Source of the DNA: Cladocopium goreaui
Lineage: Eukaryota > Sar > Dinophyceae > Suessiales > Symbiodiniaceae
Assembly: GCA_947184155.2 (NCBI GenBank)
Contig: CAMXCT020001672.1
Location: 74,897 to 138,896 of the forward strand
Length of the DNA: 64,000 nucleotides
Direction: 5' to 3'
The notes under the pieces are model-generated. The model was not told the origin of the DNA. It ran no database searches and worked only from the letters and a program-made list of their open reading frames with translations. Positions 1-11,725 of this stretch are shown here, piece after piece. The position numbers and the translations under genes are program-made. The stretch's first letter is position 1. Each line of letters begins with the position of its first letter.

Positions 1-1472
1 TGGATGAAGAACACCAAGGTGTCTCCCACCTCAAGCCACCACTTGCAATAGAACTTCTTTTCAAAACAATGGGACTAAATAAAAAGTCACATCGTTCATC
101 CATTCTCCATGCATTTTGCAGGGGAGAGAAAAGATCTAAAGAGGCCAGAGAGCACCATCCCTTGGGAGCTTTCAGCAAGATGAAGCCCTTGTTTCTCATC
201 CTCCCCTCGACACCAGCTTGAGCTTACTATTGGCATCCGCACCCCCACGTTGGCCGTCTCCAAAACGGAACCATAGGCATAGACTTCTTGGCCTCAGCCC
301 ATCTGATACAGATGTCAGATTGGTCAGATCCCGCAGTTCCCAGTGAAATTACCCACAGAGGCTGACCCTGTTCCCATCCTGGCTGACTGGGTCCCTGAGC
401 CACACATGGCGTAAGCTTCAGCGCAAGCTATGACGCCGGCCTGGCATCAAAAGTTCGTGCCATAGTGGCAAAGCCGCTGTTGGGCTTCGCTGATGGTGTT
501 GATCAAATTTTGCTGCTCATATTGATGCTGCTAATGCTGATTCTGATGTTGTCCCACGTCAAGACAAATCAAAGTCTCAACACCGTTGTCTCTTTGTTAT
601 TTCTGATCTAAAAGAGTGAAAGCCACCAGCCACTGCCTTCTTCTCCGCATTGTAGGTCCGCAAGCGTCCAACGAAGCAAGGCCTAGTGAGTGGGCACTAC
701 GAGACTCCAGCCACTCCATGTCTCCAGGTTGGAGGGGGTGTTCCACAAACTCGTCTCAGATTCCAAAAATACAACTGGGAATACCTTGGGAGTAGAGAAA
801 CTCACAAGGTTTGGGCGGAAATTTGGGAAAAACAAACAACGGTGACAACGGTGACTTGGTGAATCTCCCCGTTCTGGCGTCCATGCTTGGCTCCCAGCTC
901 TCCCCACGCTATTTTGGTGGCCACCTAGCAGAGTCATGTCTCGAAGACTGAGTCGTGAGATGTCGTGAGTCACAGTTGTAGATAATAAATCATGATAAAT
1001 GCCGTGGATTTTTCAATTGCGTCATTCCAGTGCATTTCTTTATGACTCATTTATGACACATTCTTCCTCAACTTCTGAGAGGGCCAAGGCGAGATATGTT
1101 GATCTTGCCCAATGGCACCAAGACAGAACAAACCAAGCCTTGCCCTTGAATTTGCCCTTGCCTGGAGCACGCTTGGTATGATGGATTCACTGCCAGGGGG
1201 AAATTGGAGCACTTTGCCTGTGCTTCATTTTGTGGACGTTTCAACTTTCAACATGCTACTACATATGCTCAGACTTCGAACTAGTCAAACACCTCTCAGT
1301 GCTTGAAAAGCAAAAAGAAGGAGTGACTAAGTGTTTCCTGCAAAAACACAGGGCGGATCTTGGGGGAAGGAGGGAGAGAGAGAGAGAGACAGAACGTGTC
1401 GCAATCCCGCCCTGGCTCTCATTCCAGTCCATGCCCTCCATCCCATCCCATCTCTCGGGCAAACAAACGTAC
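1..1472. other. Non-coding stretch, no gene seen
   Basis: I see no convincing exon or ORF here. The open frames are short, overlap on both strands and have no protein-like composition. The stretch fits intergenic or intronic dinoflagellate DNA. Confidence 0.5.
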
Positions 1473-1629
1473 CACGAGAGCCACTGGAGCGACTAGAGCT
1501 CCTCGCATGATCATGCACCCTGCCTCCTCCTTTTCCTTTGCCCTTTCCCTTTCCTTTGCCTTCGCCTTTACCATCTTTACCTTCTCCTTTGCCATCGGTT
1601 TTGCCCTCCTTTGTTTCAGCCTTGCCGTC
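1473..1629 (-). CDS. Candidate exon, Lys/Gly-rich low-complexity
   Basis: On the minus strand a pyrimidine-rich stretch ending in CAG (1630-1631) precedes a 157-nt open segment that closes on a GT donor (GTACGT, 1467-1472). It encodes about 52 residues: a run of GKGEGK/GKGKGK repeats followed by an Arg/Ser-rich tail. Such basic tails are often nucleic-acid binding, but no function can be given. A second GKGKGKSKDKG-like segment is readable on the same strand near 2,165-2,240 without clear splice sites. Low-complexity composition alone could be chance on a purine-rich strand. Confidence 0.35.
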
Positions 1630-3448
1630 CTGGGTCGGATCAAAGGCCAGAGAGGCGGAGCAAGGACCGAGCAACGAGCAGGCTCCACTACCCGGTGCTG
1701 GATATGGATTCCACAAACTTTCAAACCAGCCAACCGCTGCCAAATGAATTCAGATCCCTTCACTGCTTTAGCTTCACGTCTGCCATGTGGTCCTGAGGCT
1801 GCTCCTCACCTCCTGCCACCGGTGCGGGAGGATGTGAATGCCCAGCACAGCAACAACGCACCATTTCACTCTACTGGAAGCAATTATGCGTATAAGTCCG
1901 CTATTTGGTACTGTTGCAACCATGTCCTTCTTGCTGTTTCGGCTTGTCTTTCCTCTCACCTGCGACTGCAATGTAAACAGTTGCAACACTGAACTAGCCA
2001 CTAGCTGCGAAAATCCACCTGACTGTCACTTGACTGCCTCTTTTTTTTACACACACACAATGTAGAGAGAGATTTGTGGGACAGGAACCACCATGTCCAG
2101 ACGTGAGGTTAATAGCATGTCGTTCCAGCGGATTCTATAGAATCAAGTTGAGGATGTCCAATCTACCTTCAACCCCTCTGCCAGGGCCTTTCGAACCTTT
2201 GTCCTTCGACTTGCCCTTTCCTTTCCCTTGGTCACAGTTCGTACCATGCAATGATCAGTATCAGTGATACAGTCCAGCTCCGCATCTAGAGGCTGATAGA
2301 ACACTCAAACCCTAGCGGCCCTAGCTGAAGTCCACGGAGTCTTCTGTCTCGCTGGACAACTTGTTCAGCTGTCAATAGCCGTCGGCGCTGTGTGTCACTC
2401 CTAACACTCCTAAACTGACCAAGCTGCCATGTCTTTTGAATAGAAACGGCAACCGAGTCGGCAGAAACATCTTGGGTAAGTGATTGTCTGTCCAAGAAAA
2501 TAAAAAGAAAATAGATCACATCTCTCAATGAGAACGTACTCTTTGCACTCTTCGTTGCAGAATCACTGCAAATGGCTGCCTTCGACCAAGACGGGGCACC
2601 AAATCTCGGGAAGCCATTTGAATCTCTCCAATCTAAGAGTTCACTAAGGGCCAAACCCTTCTTCTCACCCTGAAGGCCACAATTCGGCACAATGTATATA
2701 AATGGATTGACAAATCGAAATACTTAAATATGGTAGCTACTGAGCTGCTGCTGGTGCTGCTGCTGCTGCTGGTGGTGATCTTTAGCTGAAGGCTGAAGGG
2801 ATTTCTTCCACTTTCTTCTGTCGAATGAAACGCTCAAATGTTCTGATGTTTTCAAAGTAAATTTGAATTCAAGAAATATGAAACGGAAAAATGTGTGCAA
2901 AGTACCACTGCTCCCGGCAATGGCCCTGTGGCAGCACCTTCTTGTTGTTCTTGTCACCTACGATCACAGGGGCCGGATAATGAAAGCATGTCCAAAAACT
3001 GGAGAAAATAAGAACAGACGGTGCATTTGTTCTATAAGGTACATTCCAAAACAATAATGTTCTTTCACATTCCTTTCACTCTAGATGTCTCGCTCCTCAT
3101 CACAAAGTCATTCGATTCTGGCAATCTTCCAGGCCTGGCTCACTCCTGGCCGGCGCTCTTCGCCTAGGTGGCTGAACCCTGCGGAAGAGGTAGTCTTCCA
3201 CAACAAATATGACTTCTAATGCATCGGAAATCAACGTGACAGAGCAACAGTAACAGAAGTAGCCGTGTACACAATGGTGAGGGTAGGCTTCAGCACCCGC
3301 TGCAATCCGGCATAAGTTTAACTGGTTAACTTTAGCCGCCTTTTACTAACCCAAGATCACCTTCAATTGCTGCAACAACACGCGCTTGATTTGGATTAAA
3401 TCCGAGCTTTGCAACAGGTTCAATTTGATTCAATTTGCTTTTCCAAAA
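1630..3448. other. Intron/intergenic sequence with CTG repeat
   Basis: No gene can be supported. The stretch holds an imperfect (CTG)n microsatellite at about 2,743-2,777 and a Lys/Gly-coding purine-rich minus-strand segment near 2.2 kb that may be another exon of the 1.5-kb gene. Confidence 0.4.
2743..2777. repeat. (CTG)n imperfect microsatellite
   Basis: Roughly ten CTG/GTG triplets are interrupted by GTG units. It is visible directly and lies outside any supported exon. Confidence 0.8.
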
Positions 3449-3570
3449 TTACAAGTTTGGGTTGCCATTCCGGGACGCCCCACGGCTCTCTTTCTCTGTC
3501 CCGATCTCTTCGGGGAGCCGAAGTTTGCTCTCGTCGGCCCTGGCCAAGTGCGGTGGATCAAGCAGTGTCC
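3449..3570 (-). CDS. Candidate terminal exon
   Basis: On the minus strand an acceptor ending TGGCAG is followed by two phase nucleotides and 39 codons plus TAA. The peptide is charged and balanced (starts TLLDPPHLARADESK) and reads far more like protein than the other frames. The product is not recognised. Two other frames are also open over this GC-rich patch, so the call rests on composition plus the acceptor. Confidence 0.35.
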
Positions 3571-4010
3571 CTGCCATGAGAAACGCTGCCCATAAACTAG
3601 CAAAGTATTTTTTTCATTGGACTTTTCACCTTTGCAAAGCGTCTTCGTGTAAACACAAGCCATGGCTAGGCGACGGAGGATGAGGTCTTCTCTAACCTTG
3701 GACTACAGTGCTACCGCCAGTTTGAAGACAGCTGAAACAAAAGCATTGGTGAAACCCACAAGAATTGTCATACCTCAAGTGAACGTATCTGGTTGAACAC
3801 AGAAACACAAAGCACTATGCAATGAGACGTGTCCTTCTCAGGTGGCTTGGACAAGTGGTGGACAACTGGGAGGCAAGAACAACCATTCTCGACCCCAAAC
3901 ACTTATCCAAAACATAATCCTCCCAGAACATCATCCACTTGCAAAGGGCTCAAATGGGGACAATCCTACCATTATTTTTCTTGTCCTGGCCTGTTTCGTC
4001 TCCTAGTCTC

Positions 4011-4412
4011 CTAGTTTCCCATCTGAGGTTCTGACGCTCCGTACCCTGGTGCTGAAGAAGAGGTGGCTCCAGAGCCATATGGAGCTCCATAGCCCGGTGG
4101 CGCCCCATAACCCGGTGGCGGCGCGCCATAGCTGGGCGGCGGTGCACCATAGCTGGGCGGTGCCCCATAGGCCGCGCCATAGGCATCTGCCGGTGGGGCA
4201 TAGCCCGCAGGGGGAGGGGCATAGCCATAGCTGGGCGGCGGGGCATAGCCTGGAGGTGGAGCTCCATAGGCGGCTGGGTAACCGCTGTAGGGATCGGATG
4301 GCGGATAGCCACTGGGCGGCGGATAGCCTGGAGGTGGCGCACCGTAGGCATAGGCATAGCCCTCTGGTGGGGGATAACTTGGGGGGTAGGCAGAAGCCCC
4401 TGGGTCTGCCAT
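4011..4412 (-). CDS. Gly/Pro/Tyr-rich repeat protein (PPGY/YGAPP repeats)
   Basis: A 133-codon ORF starts at an ATG at 4412 ([15 protein letters not shown]) and ends in TAG at 4011. An upstream in-frame ATG at 4442 would add ten residues, but the MADPG start leads straight into the repeats. Nearly the whole protein is degenerate units such as [18 protein letters not shown] and GYPPPSGY, with no Cys, no hydrophobic segment and no folded domain. Such Pro/Gly/Tyr tails occur in annexin-like, RNA-binding and condensate-forming proteins and are usually disordered. It may be a complete small protein or the repeat exon of a larger one. The product cannot be named. Confidence 0.6.
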   Translation of the reverse strand: MADPGASAYPPSYPPPEGYAYAYGAPPPGYPPPSGYPPSDPYSGYPAAYGAPPPGYAPPPSYGYAPPPAGYAPPADAYGAAYGAPPSYGAPPPSYGAPPPGYGAPPGYGAPYGSGATSSSAPGYGASEPQMGN

Positions 4413-5453
4413 GGCGAAGTGGCAACGATACAAGCAAGTCAAACCAAGAATGTATCTTGGCCGTGCATTGTCTTGAGAAAAAAAAAACTCATTTCAAGAC
4501 TCAAGTCAATGGTCACTCTGTCCGCTCAAAGTATCTGCAGTCCATGCCAAGTCTGCACTCGTACGTTTCTGCTGATGTTTTTCTGGGTTGGTCAGAACTG
4601 GCTAATCCTAAAAACTGCAGCCGGTCATCCAACTTGTATGTATGTTCTTTGTGATTATCATCCAAACACTTGAATTTGAACCTGGAAAAGGTATTTGCAT
4701 TCTCCCCAACTTGGAATATGTTCAATATCAAAGGCTAAATGTGGCAATGTTCATGATCACCATGCAAAGATTGTCTGTGGAACCAGCCAGGGTCCCCACC
4801 CCATCGAGAAGTTGGGATCCCTCTCATCATGGTAAAACCAGCGCAAAACCCGTAGAGGGACGTGAGCGTCAAATTGGTGGATTTGGGGGGGGCCTGTCAA
4901 TTTGTAGCCATGCGAAGCTTATTTACCACCGATCGTTATGGGCAAAATGCCGTGTTTCTGGGTGTCTGTGGCCTTCTGGAAATCAATGTCGGCATGCCCA
5001 TGACCCATGACTGATAAATTGGCAATCCCGGGTTGGCTAATCTTCGTGCATGGTTACCCATTGACCTGCAAGTCCTCACTTGGGAGAACAATAGATTTAT
5101 GAGGTGAAAGCCATTGGGCCCATTGGAAAATATCTCACTTCAGTTTTTTTGCCTCTTTTCGGTAGCTTGCACGGGAAGAAGGAACATGAAAAGCATCCCA
5201 TGGAACATCGAAAATCCCGGCGCAAATGAGGTCTCTCCGCACGTCACACTCAAACTGACTTTTTGCTTTGAATCGATGTCAGTACAAGTAGCCACGAGGT
5301 TGTGGTCAACGGCGAGCCGTGCGGTCGTGATTGTAAGCTTCACGTCGAAAAATGAGATTTATTTACAGGGACATGTTGTGACTGTTGCTCCTCACACGAA
5401 TCCGGTTGAAGTTAACTAAGTTAACTCTTTGGTATCCCTTTGCTGCTCTGTAG
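4413..5453. other. Intron/intergenic, no gene seen
   Basis: The only long frame (about 5,114-5,419, plus) lacks protein-like composition and overlaps an open minus frame. No RNA gene or repeat is recognised. Confidence 0.4.
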
Positions 5454-5535
5454 GCTATGCTTCATATCAAAAGAGACCTTCCCAGCAACGCCGCCAGCCT
5501 AATCGAGGCGATCAACCTCATCGCCACTAACCACG
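5454..5535 (+). CDS. Candidate internal exon on plus strand
   Basis: A splice acceptor (CTGCTCTGTAG) precedes 27 codons that close on a GT donor (CACG|GTTAGTG). The peptide reads AMLHIKRDLPSNAASLIEA and onward, a plausible amphipathic helix. Neighbouring exon candidates are on the minus strand, where this patch is also partly open, so strand is uncertain. Confidence 0.3.
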
Positions 5536-5702
5536 GTTAGTGTCTTCATGATTTGTGCTTTCGGAATGTCCCATCACAAGGCAAGGTAAAACTGGCAGTT
5601 TCATGTTTCAAGTTATTGCAGCTGTTTCAGGAAAGATAGGAAAGAGTTAGGACACAATTTTTTGACACACCAATGTCAAGTGGAATAATCTCAACACTGG
5701 AA

Positions 5703-5807
5703 TCAAATGAGCTCGGGTGAAATCGATGAATGCTCAAACACAGGATGTTGAATCAATTTTGACCCTCCCGTAGCCTCGCCCTGGTCATCGTAGATGATGG
5801 TAACCAC
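5703..5807 (-). CDS. Candidate terminal exon (IIYDDQGEATGG)
   Basis: A minus-strand acceptor (CATCCGAG) precedes 34 codons and TGA in phase 0. The segment VVTIIYDDQGEATGGSKL is protein-like. It may be the last exon of the multi-exon minus-strand gene upstream (6.4-11.8 kb). No family is recognised. Confidence 0.35.
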   Translation of the reverse strand: MVTIIYDDQGEATGGSKLIQHPVFEHSSISPELI

Positions 5808-6423
5808 CTCGGATGCTTCAGGTGTCAGAGACCCGTTCATCGAAGACAAACAGCAAAAGTCTTGAGGTTTGAAAATGCAACGCAGAAGTAACAAGGTGAC
5901 CGTAGGTGAAAGGTTTGCTAGACGAAGCATTTGTGAGAATTTTAAGTTGTCAAAGATCAAAGAACGAGCACACATTCATCTGACAGTCTGACAGTAAGAA
6001 CGACGAGAACAAGAACAGCGACGACAAACACAAACACCTCGTGTAAACCTTGCATCCTTCCGAGTTCCCAAACCCTGTTTTCATCCAATGACTTTCGACC
6101 AGCCTGCTCATTTCGCTGGAGAACAAGTGGAGGCTTTCGATCATGACCCCATTACAGGTCTCAAACTGAATATCGATGGCGCAGTATGTACTCCACCAGT
6201 ATCTGTCAAAGGCGGAGAGTGGTCGAATTCACTGCAGTTTCAAACGTGCAAAACGTATGACTAGCACACAGGCTGTTTGCTGTTGCAGACCCCAGGAGGG
6301 CAAATATATACAACAGTTTCCATCAAACACTAGGCACATACCCCTCTGCAACCGCGTCCGTTTTGGCAATAAAAAACATACCGTAGAGTAGAATCTGTTC
6401 TTCTCATTTGAATTTAGAATGAT

Positions 6424-6503
6424 TCATGTTTTTTGATGGCAAAATGTTCCATTGTTGACGGCACTCTCCAGCCCTGCAGAAGCACCTCCAGGATGGCCGT
6501 AAC
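6424..6503 (-). CDS. Candidate exon (GYGHPGGASAG)
   Basis: A very good minus-strand 3' splice site (TTTCCTCTTGCAG) opens this exon. Read with the one-nucleotide overhang from the exon at 6,883-6,953 it gives GYGHPGGASAGLESAVNN and reaches a TGA at 6,424. In phase 0 another open frame exists (VTAILEVLLQGW...). The phase match with the preceding exon favours the first reading. Confidence 0.4.
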
Positions 6504-6882
6504 CTGCAAGAGGAAATGAGCAAATTCTGTTGAACCCACAACATCACCAAACAAACCATCTTACTTTAGCAATCCCCAACGCTTGAAATACATGGGAGTC
6601 TCTTGCATGATGGCACAAATGGATAAAAATACGTAAGTGTTGCAGCTAGTTGCATCCATCAAACTCTTGCACTCCCGCAGTCCAAGAGATGGTTTTGATC
6701 TTCTGCTGCTCAAGCCCTCTTCCTTCTTTCCCACCCGCCTGAAGGGTGGAGTAGCCAGTTGGCAGTTCAGTATCGAAATCACTGGGTTTTGCAGAGCCCT
6801 GGACAGCTCAAATGGGATATGCAGCTGAATCATGCCACTTCCAGCAGGTCTCAAGTTCTGGGACCCCACCGTTATTTTGGGC

Positions 6883-6953
6883 CCTGCAGCATGCCGCGCC
6901 AAGCCTTGGTGATGGCCGAAGCTGCTTCCACGAAGCGTTCAAAGGTGATGTAC
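6883..6953 (-). CDS. Candidate exon with GC splice donor
   Basis: The acceptor CCACATTGAG precedes 71 nt: one phase nucleotide, 23 codons (YITFERFVEAASAITKAW and onward) and one trailing G, then a GC donor (CTGCAGG|GCCC). Dinoflagellate introns commonly use GC or GA donors and put a G after the acceptor AG, as seen here. The exit phase matches the next exon at 6,503. Product unknown. Confidence 0.5.
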
Positions 6954-7305
6954 CTCAATGTGGACGTGGAGGAGTGCAACCCAGAAGTGACCAACTCATT
7001 TTTGTAGCAGAACAAGGGATCTTTTTGGGGTTTGAACATGTTTCAACTACCTCCATAAGAATGTTGATCTGCAAAGCCTAGCCTTTGGACGGAACACTCT
7101 TTCAGTCCCCAGTCCTGAAATGGATTGCAAGCTCCCATTCTTGTTTGATTTGGAGGTTTGAACATCTAATCTAAGCTGATGAAACCCAAAGAGAGGACGC
7201 CCAAATTACTGTGTTCCTCCAGGATTCCTTCAAACCACTGATTCTGATGTTGTTTTCGATTCTCAAAAAAAATTGCCTAACAAAACACCATCAGACAGAT
7301 ATTAC

Positions 7306-7357
7306 CTGAGACACCGCACCCATAGCAGCCTTGCCCAACATAGCGCCCCATTGAGTC
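7306..7357 (-). CDS. Candidate micro-exon
   Basis: A 52-nt minus-strand segment lies between an acceptor (GTTGAG|G) and a consensus donor (TCTCAG|GTAATA). It encodes TQWGAMLGKAAMGAVSQ. Its exit phase does not match the exon I place next (6,953), so an unseen exon or another transcript form would be needed. Confidence 0.4.
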
Positions 7358-7758
7358 CTCAACAGATCCGCTGCGAACCCACTTTTTGGGAGAACTGGCC
7401 TGTGAATAATTTGAACAAATCCACCAAATGTGAAACATGCTGAGTTTGGATCATGGGGTACTGCACCAACCTCTGAATTATCCCCAACCTACTACCAAAC
7501 TTATACGGAACTTGTCTGCCTCTACCAACCCTCGCTTCCACAGTCCGGCTTGTTTCTGATGAAGAGCGGGTTACACGAGTTGAACCTTGGTGTTAAGCAC
7601 TTCCCAACGTGAACCGCCGGTTTCTACACATCCATTAGACAACGTCATTGCAGGGCTCAGGCCATCCATATACACCACAAAAGTATTTGCTTAGACGTTT
7701 CGTGACAACAAATGTGACCGCTTTCTTCTGGGGAATCTGGGTTCGTATCACCTAAAGT

Positions 7759-7795
7759 GAATACTGGGAATACTGGGAATACTGGGAATACTGGG
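7759..7795. repeat. GAATACTGG minisatellite (4 x 9 bp)
   Basis: Four perfect tandem copies of a 9-bp unit lie in presumed intronic DNA. Confidence 0.9.
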
Positions 7796-7881
7796 CTGTT
7801 CTGATGACTCCAGGATGACTGCCCACACTGTAAACAAGATCTCTCCAACACAGGACCATGCATGACACGTGAGACTCTCAC

Positions 7882-7919
7882 CCCACGCCATCTTCGGCCA
7901 CATAGTAGCCACGATGAGC
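7882..7919 (-). CDS. Candidate 38-nt micro-exon
   Basis: The acceptor ATATTGGAG and the donor GTGAGAG bracket twelve codons reading LIVATMWPKMAW. The sites are good but the exon is so short that chance is a real alternative. Confidence 0.25.
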
Positions 7920-9290
7920 CTCCAATATCGGCAGTCGAATCATTCATCATCGATTAAGATTCAATAACAAATGGATTTGCTACTGGATCTGGTCATGCAA
8001 TCAGAGTATCTTGTACGATCAAAATCTATCAAACCAAAACGTTTATATATTTTATTCGGAGCCTCTGTGATTCAAAAGAGAACCGCCTGCTGAAAACGGC
8101 AACTGAGATCTTCACAGAGAGCTCAATATGGCACCTGGTCAACGGTCACTTCCGCCGTCTCCATCTGACAAAAGAAACGCTGCTGCGAGTGCACATCCGA
8201 CTGGCAGGCGCGTCGGAATAGTGCAACCTACCCCTTGATCCCAACGTCATTCACAAGACTAAAAACCCGAGCAAGGATCTATGAAAAGACTTCATTTCGA
8301 ATTTTCCCCAATACTTGCCCTTTGACAACAAAGAAGGTGACAGTTGAAAAACTTCGGGTTTTGGACAAGAAGTGTCTGCAACACGAAAGCCGGCAATCCC
8401 ATTGGGTGCCAAGAGATGATTCATAGTCACATTCAATAGGTGCACCCTGTTGCCATGAAAAAAAAACTCTCAAGCGACAGGGCATCTCTCCCAGATAAAA
8501 GTAACTGAGGAAAATCCAAAGAGAGCAGGATTGCATCCCTGGAGGCCCTAGATACACGGCGTTTGTAAATCTCTAAAAGGTCCAATGTGTTTTTTCTTTG
8601 AGCCCGTGGGTACCTTGCTGGCTGTCCAAGATGAAGTATACAACGCATGTCCTGTGCTCCTTGGCGGTCGCTGGTGGATCGATATTTGATCCTAACAACA
8701 TCTTTGTACTAATTGCAATTATATATTTGGATGCCAATAATACCTTTTATCATCTGGATCCTTCCCATGTAAGGCGGTCAGGCCAGTCAGTCCAGTGATG
8801 GCGATGAGGGCAGTGAGATTTTTGCACTGGGCGACCAGATGCAACAAGCTGAAAAGGTTTTTCCAAACAAAGAGGCCTCCCGAGGCCTCCCCTATCCACC
8901 AAGTCAAGGGCCCGGAATGGTTCTGCCACACCACATTCAATGTGATGGTGTCCTGTCGATGCCAGTGCCCTCATCAAAAAAGATGTTCAAAGAACAAATG
9001 AAAAAATGAGATGATTCAGAGATCAGAAGACTTTCTTCAAACCTAGAGATTATTCATAAGTTCTTAGAGTCTTCGAGGACTCTCGAAACACTCGTCTTCA
9101 CTCATCTTCTTTGGAAGAGGTCTAGCAGCCATGCACATGGAGTTCAACATCAGCCCAGTGCTACTCCAAAGAAAACAATTAAAGTGACCAGTTGCTCATC
9201 GTTGCCATGTAAGATCACAAGATGTAGTCCTTTTGGTGTTTGGAGACCATAGCTTCCCAAGCCTGTTCTTGATTGTTTTTGATGAATCTA

Positions 9291-9320
9291 TTCGACCATA
9301 TTCGACCATATTCGACCACT
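9291..9320. repeat. TTCGACCATA tandem repeat (3 x 10 bp)
   Basis: Three consecutive copies, the last with two changes. Confidence 0.85.
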
Positions 9321-9437
9321 CCCTTCACCTCGCAAGGCCGCCCTAGGATCTTCTCAGCTGTCCCTGTAGACCTCAACGGTGATGAATTGCTCAGTGGCTC
9401 GGTGAAATCAGCAACCGAATCCGAATCGGCAGCTTGC

Positions 9438-9499
9438 TGAGCCCCCAACGCTGTGGCATAAACGCTGACAGGTTTGGCAATACCCTGCATGGCCCAAAC
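9438..9499 (-). CDS. Candidate exon (VWAMQGIAKPVSVY)
   Basis: The acceptor TGACTTGAG is followed in phase 0 by twenty codons, VWAMQGIAKPVSVYATALGA, then two nucleotides and a good GC donor (GCAAGC). Phase 0 entry matches the exit of the exon at 10,478. The open frame runs on to 9,215, so a later donor is possible. Family not recognised. Confidence 0.45.
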
Positions 9500-10477
9500 C
9501 TCAAGTCACACATCTCTCCACTCTTGTCAGGACAATGGGGTTGGAAGCTAGGCTAGGGCAAGTTTCATGGGAACCAAAATAGTGTTCCTGTTCAACAAAG
9601 TTTAGCACCTTCAACTAGCGAATCTGGCAATGGCCCATTTCGTTGGCCCTGCCATGTCAGTCTGGTTGCTGAATGGTGGAGCTTGTTCCTTATGAAATTC
9701 TCTCCTGAGAGCCATGATCGCTACACATCGCCCTTCCAGCGACTTAGAGTATTGCAAGCACCAAACCATGCTCATGGAAATGGAAGTACTCAGGACCACA
9801 CATGGAAGTCAACATGATGAGAGTTCAGATAGTACCTCGCAAATATGGGCCAGCTGTCCTCATGCACACAACCAAGCCATCTACATGTTCAACATGTAAC
9901 ATGCGTACGCACATGTGCTTTGGCCAGAAGAAGCACTCGTAGGTAAGCTCTAACTACAGGCTGAAAATATCTCTTGACCAGCCTCAACCCGAGGTCAGCC
10001 CCAACTACTTTCATCTAACAGGGTGGATTTTGCCCGAGAACAGGATTCCTGGAAGGAGGGTTCAAAGTTGACCTTGGTTTTTGTGCTGTAAGGTACATCA
10101 GTTACATCAGTCTGAATCACGTTTACCTTTTCGACTGTGGGCGTTGGCAGTGTCCATCAGGATCCCAATCACTCTTGCTTTCTCCAAAACAGGGTGCGAG
10201 ATGTCAGAAGAGATACCAGCCTTGGTGATGGTCACAAGATGGGTCACTGGCAGTCACTGGGATATCTATATACCATGTGCCACTGGCCTAACATGTACTA
10301 TCCGCTACTATCCGGATAAGGATTCACCCATCGAGAAAGCTTTTGCATGTTGACCTCAACGATTTGCTCCAACTCATCGCATCTTGGGTTTACCATCTGT
10401 CTTACCATAAAACCAGTCGAAGGATTCTCTAGACACAGTCGATTGGCTGAAGATCCATGAAAAGATTCTCTACACAC

Positions 10478-10593
10478 ATTTTCTGCACCAACCACGAGGA
10501 GGTTCCAGACTGGGTTCTCCCGTCCCAATCGCGAAAGGTCTCGAGCTGCATTTTGGGCCTCGTCCAATGAAGCATCGGCTAGCAAGAGCCCAC
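10478..10593 (-). CDS. Candidate exon, helical protein segment
   Basis: A minus-strand acceptor (TTGTTATAG) precedes two phase nucleotides and 38 codons, ending at a GT donor (GAAAAT|GTGTGT). The peptide (LLLADASLDEAQNAARDL and onward, ending NLLVVGAEN) is clearly protein-like. Exit phase 0 joins in frame to the exon at 9,499. This is one of the firmest exons of the inferred minus-strand host gene; its product is not recognised. Confidence 0.5.
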
Positions 10594-11250
10594 CTATAAC
10601 AATTTCTTACATTACCTCATCCATAAGCAGCAACTCAACACAACCTGTGTGTGTGTGATTGTGCGTGTGCATGTTGATGATCAGCAGCCAGTTCATACTC
10701 AGATCTGAACAGCATGCATGCAAAGTCTCTTAAACTCCAACGGTCTTTCTGCTTGGAATGGCAAGTGTTCACATCACAACGCAAGCATATCCAGAACAGC
10801 AATAAAAATGAATTCGGGAGGCAAGCTTAGCCCTGCGCTGAGACATGAAGGAGGTAAAGTACCTCAATCGGAGTCAGTTTCAGCCACCTGAAACTTGTCA
10901 TCCTTTACAACATTTTACGACTACAAATGACATCAAATTACCTTGTTAGAAAGACACATGTTGAATCCCTTAGGACCATATGTTCGTTGAGGTCCCGAGA
11001 CAACATGCAATTTGGATTCCCAACTTGGATGACTGGGAACTATGGGAACTATGATACAATCTGTCTACTTTCAATCTGGAGATCATCCATTTTCACGTTC
11101 TGACCATTTCCATGACAAACATCTTATTGCAATAGTCACACATCATCCAGCATGTTGGACGACCTCGACATTGTGCTAAGAGAAAGCTTTGCATGTAAAG
11201 CACATATCAGCACACAGGCCCGGAACCAAGGACAACTTGGTTCCAGATGT

Positions 11251-11274
11251 ATGACATGACATGACATGACATGA
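11251..11274. repeat. (ATGAC)n pentanucleotide repeat
   Basis: Four perfect ATGAC units plus a partial fifth, inside a presumed intron. Confidence 0.85.
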
Positions 11275-11344
11275 ATGATACTCCACAATTTCTTACCAAT
11301 CGTACATCCGATAGGGCGGATAAGGGATGATCCTGAGTTGCAGC

Positions 11345-11420
11345 CCAGACACCCAAAGTTCCCCAGAGTCTGAAGGCGCTGTCGCGCATCGTTATAGATG
11401 GGGTCAAAGCGCTTGTGGAC
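11345..11420 (-). CDS. Candidate exon (VHKRFDPIYNDARQRLQ)
   Basis: The acceptor CATTCTGAG opens a phase-0 frame of 25 codons beginning VHKRFDPIYNDARQRLQTLG. I end it at a GC donor one nucleotide into the next codon; other donors are possible. Its entry phase agrees with the exon at 11,726-11,798. Confidence 0.45.
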
Positions 11421-11725
11421 CTCAGAATGTCTTGTGGACGCATCGAAAAAGCATTGAACAGATTTGAACAAATTTGAACAAGATCCAGATTGATTTGAAA
11501 TGATCCAATAATTCAGCACTTCTAAACTGATCGACCTACACCACATCCCCGCCTCAATCTGCAAGAGAACGCCTTTCTCCTTAGCGATACCTCAGCAAAA
11601 GGTTTGTGGACTGAATGAAAAAGCCTTCAAATGGTATATAAGTCTATTGGAGTCTATCGTACATCCTAGGTTGTTCCAGCTGTTCCTGGAAATCTCCTGC
11701 CCACATGCTCTTTCAAAGTCCCCAC

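Noticed and set aside
1360-1992. 210-codon plus-strand ORF
   Set aside because: It is the complement of the Lys/Gly-rich minus exon plus random extension; its Phe/Ala/Ser repeats reflect the purine-rich opposite strand.
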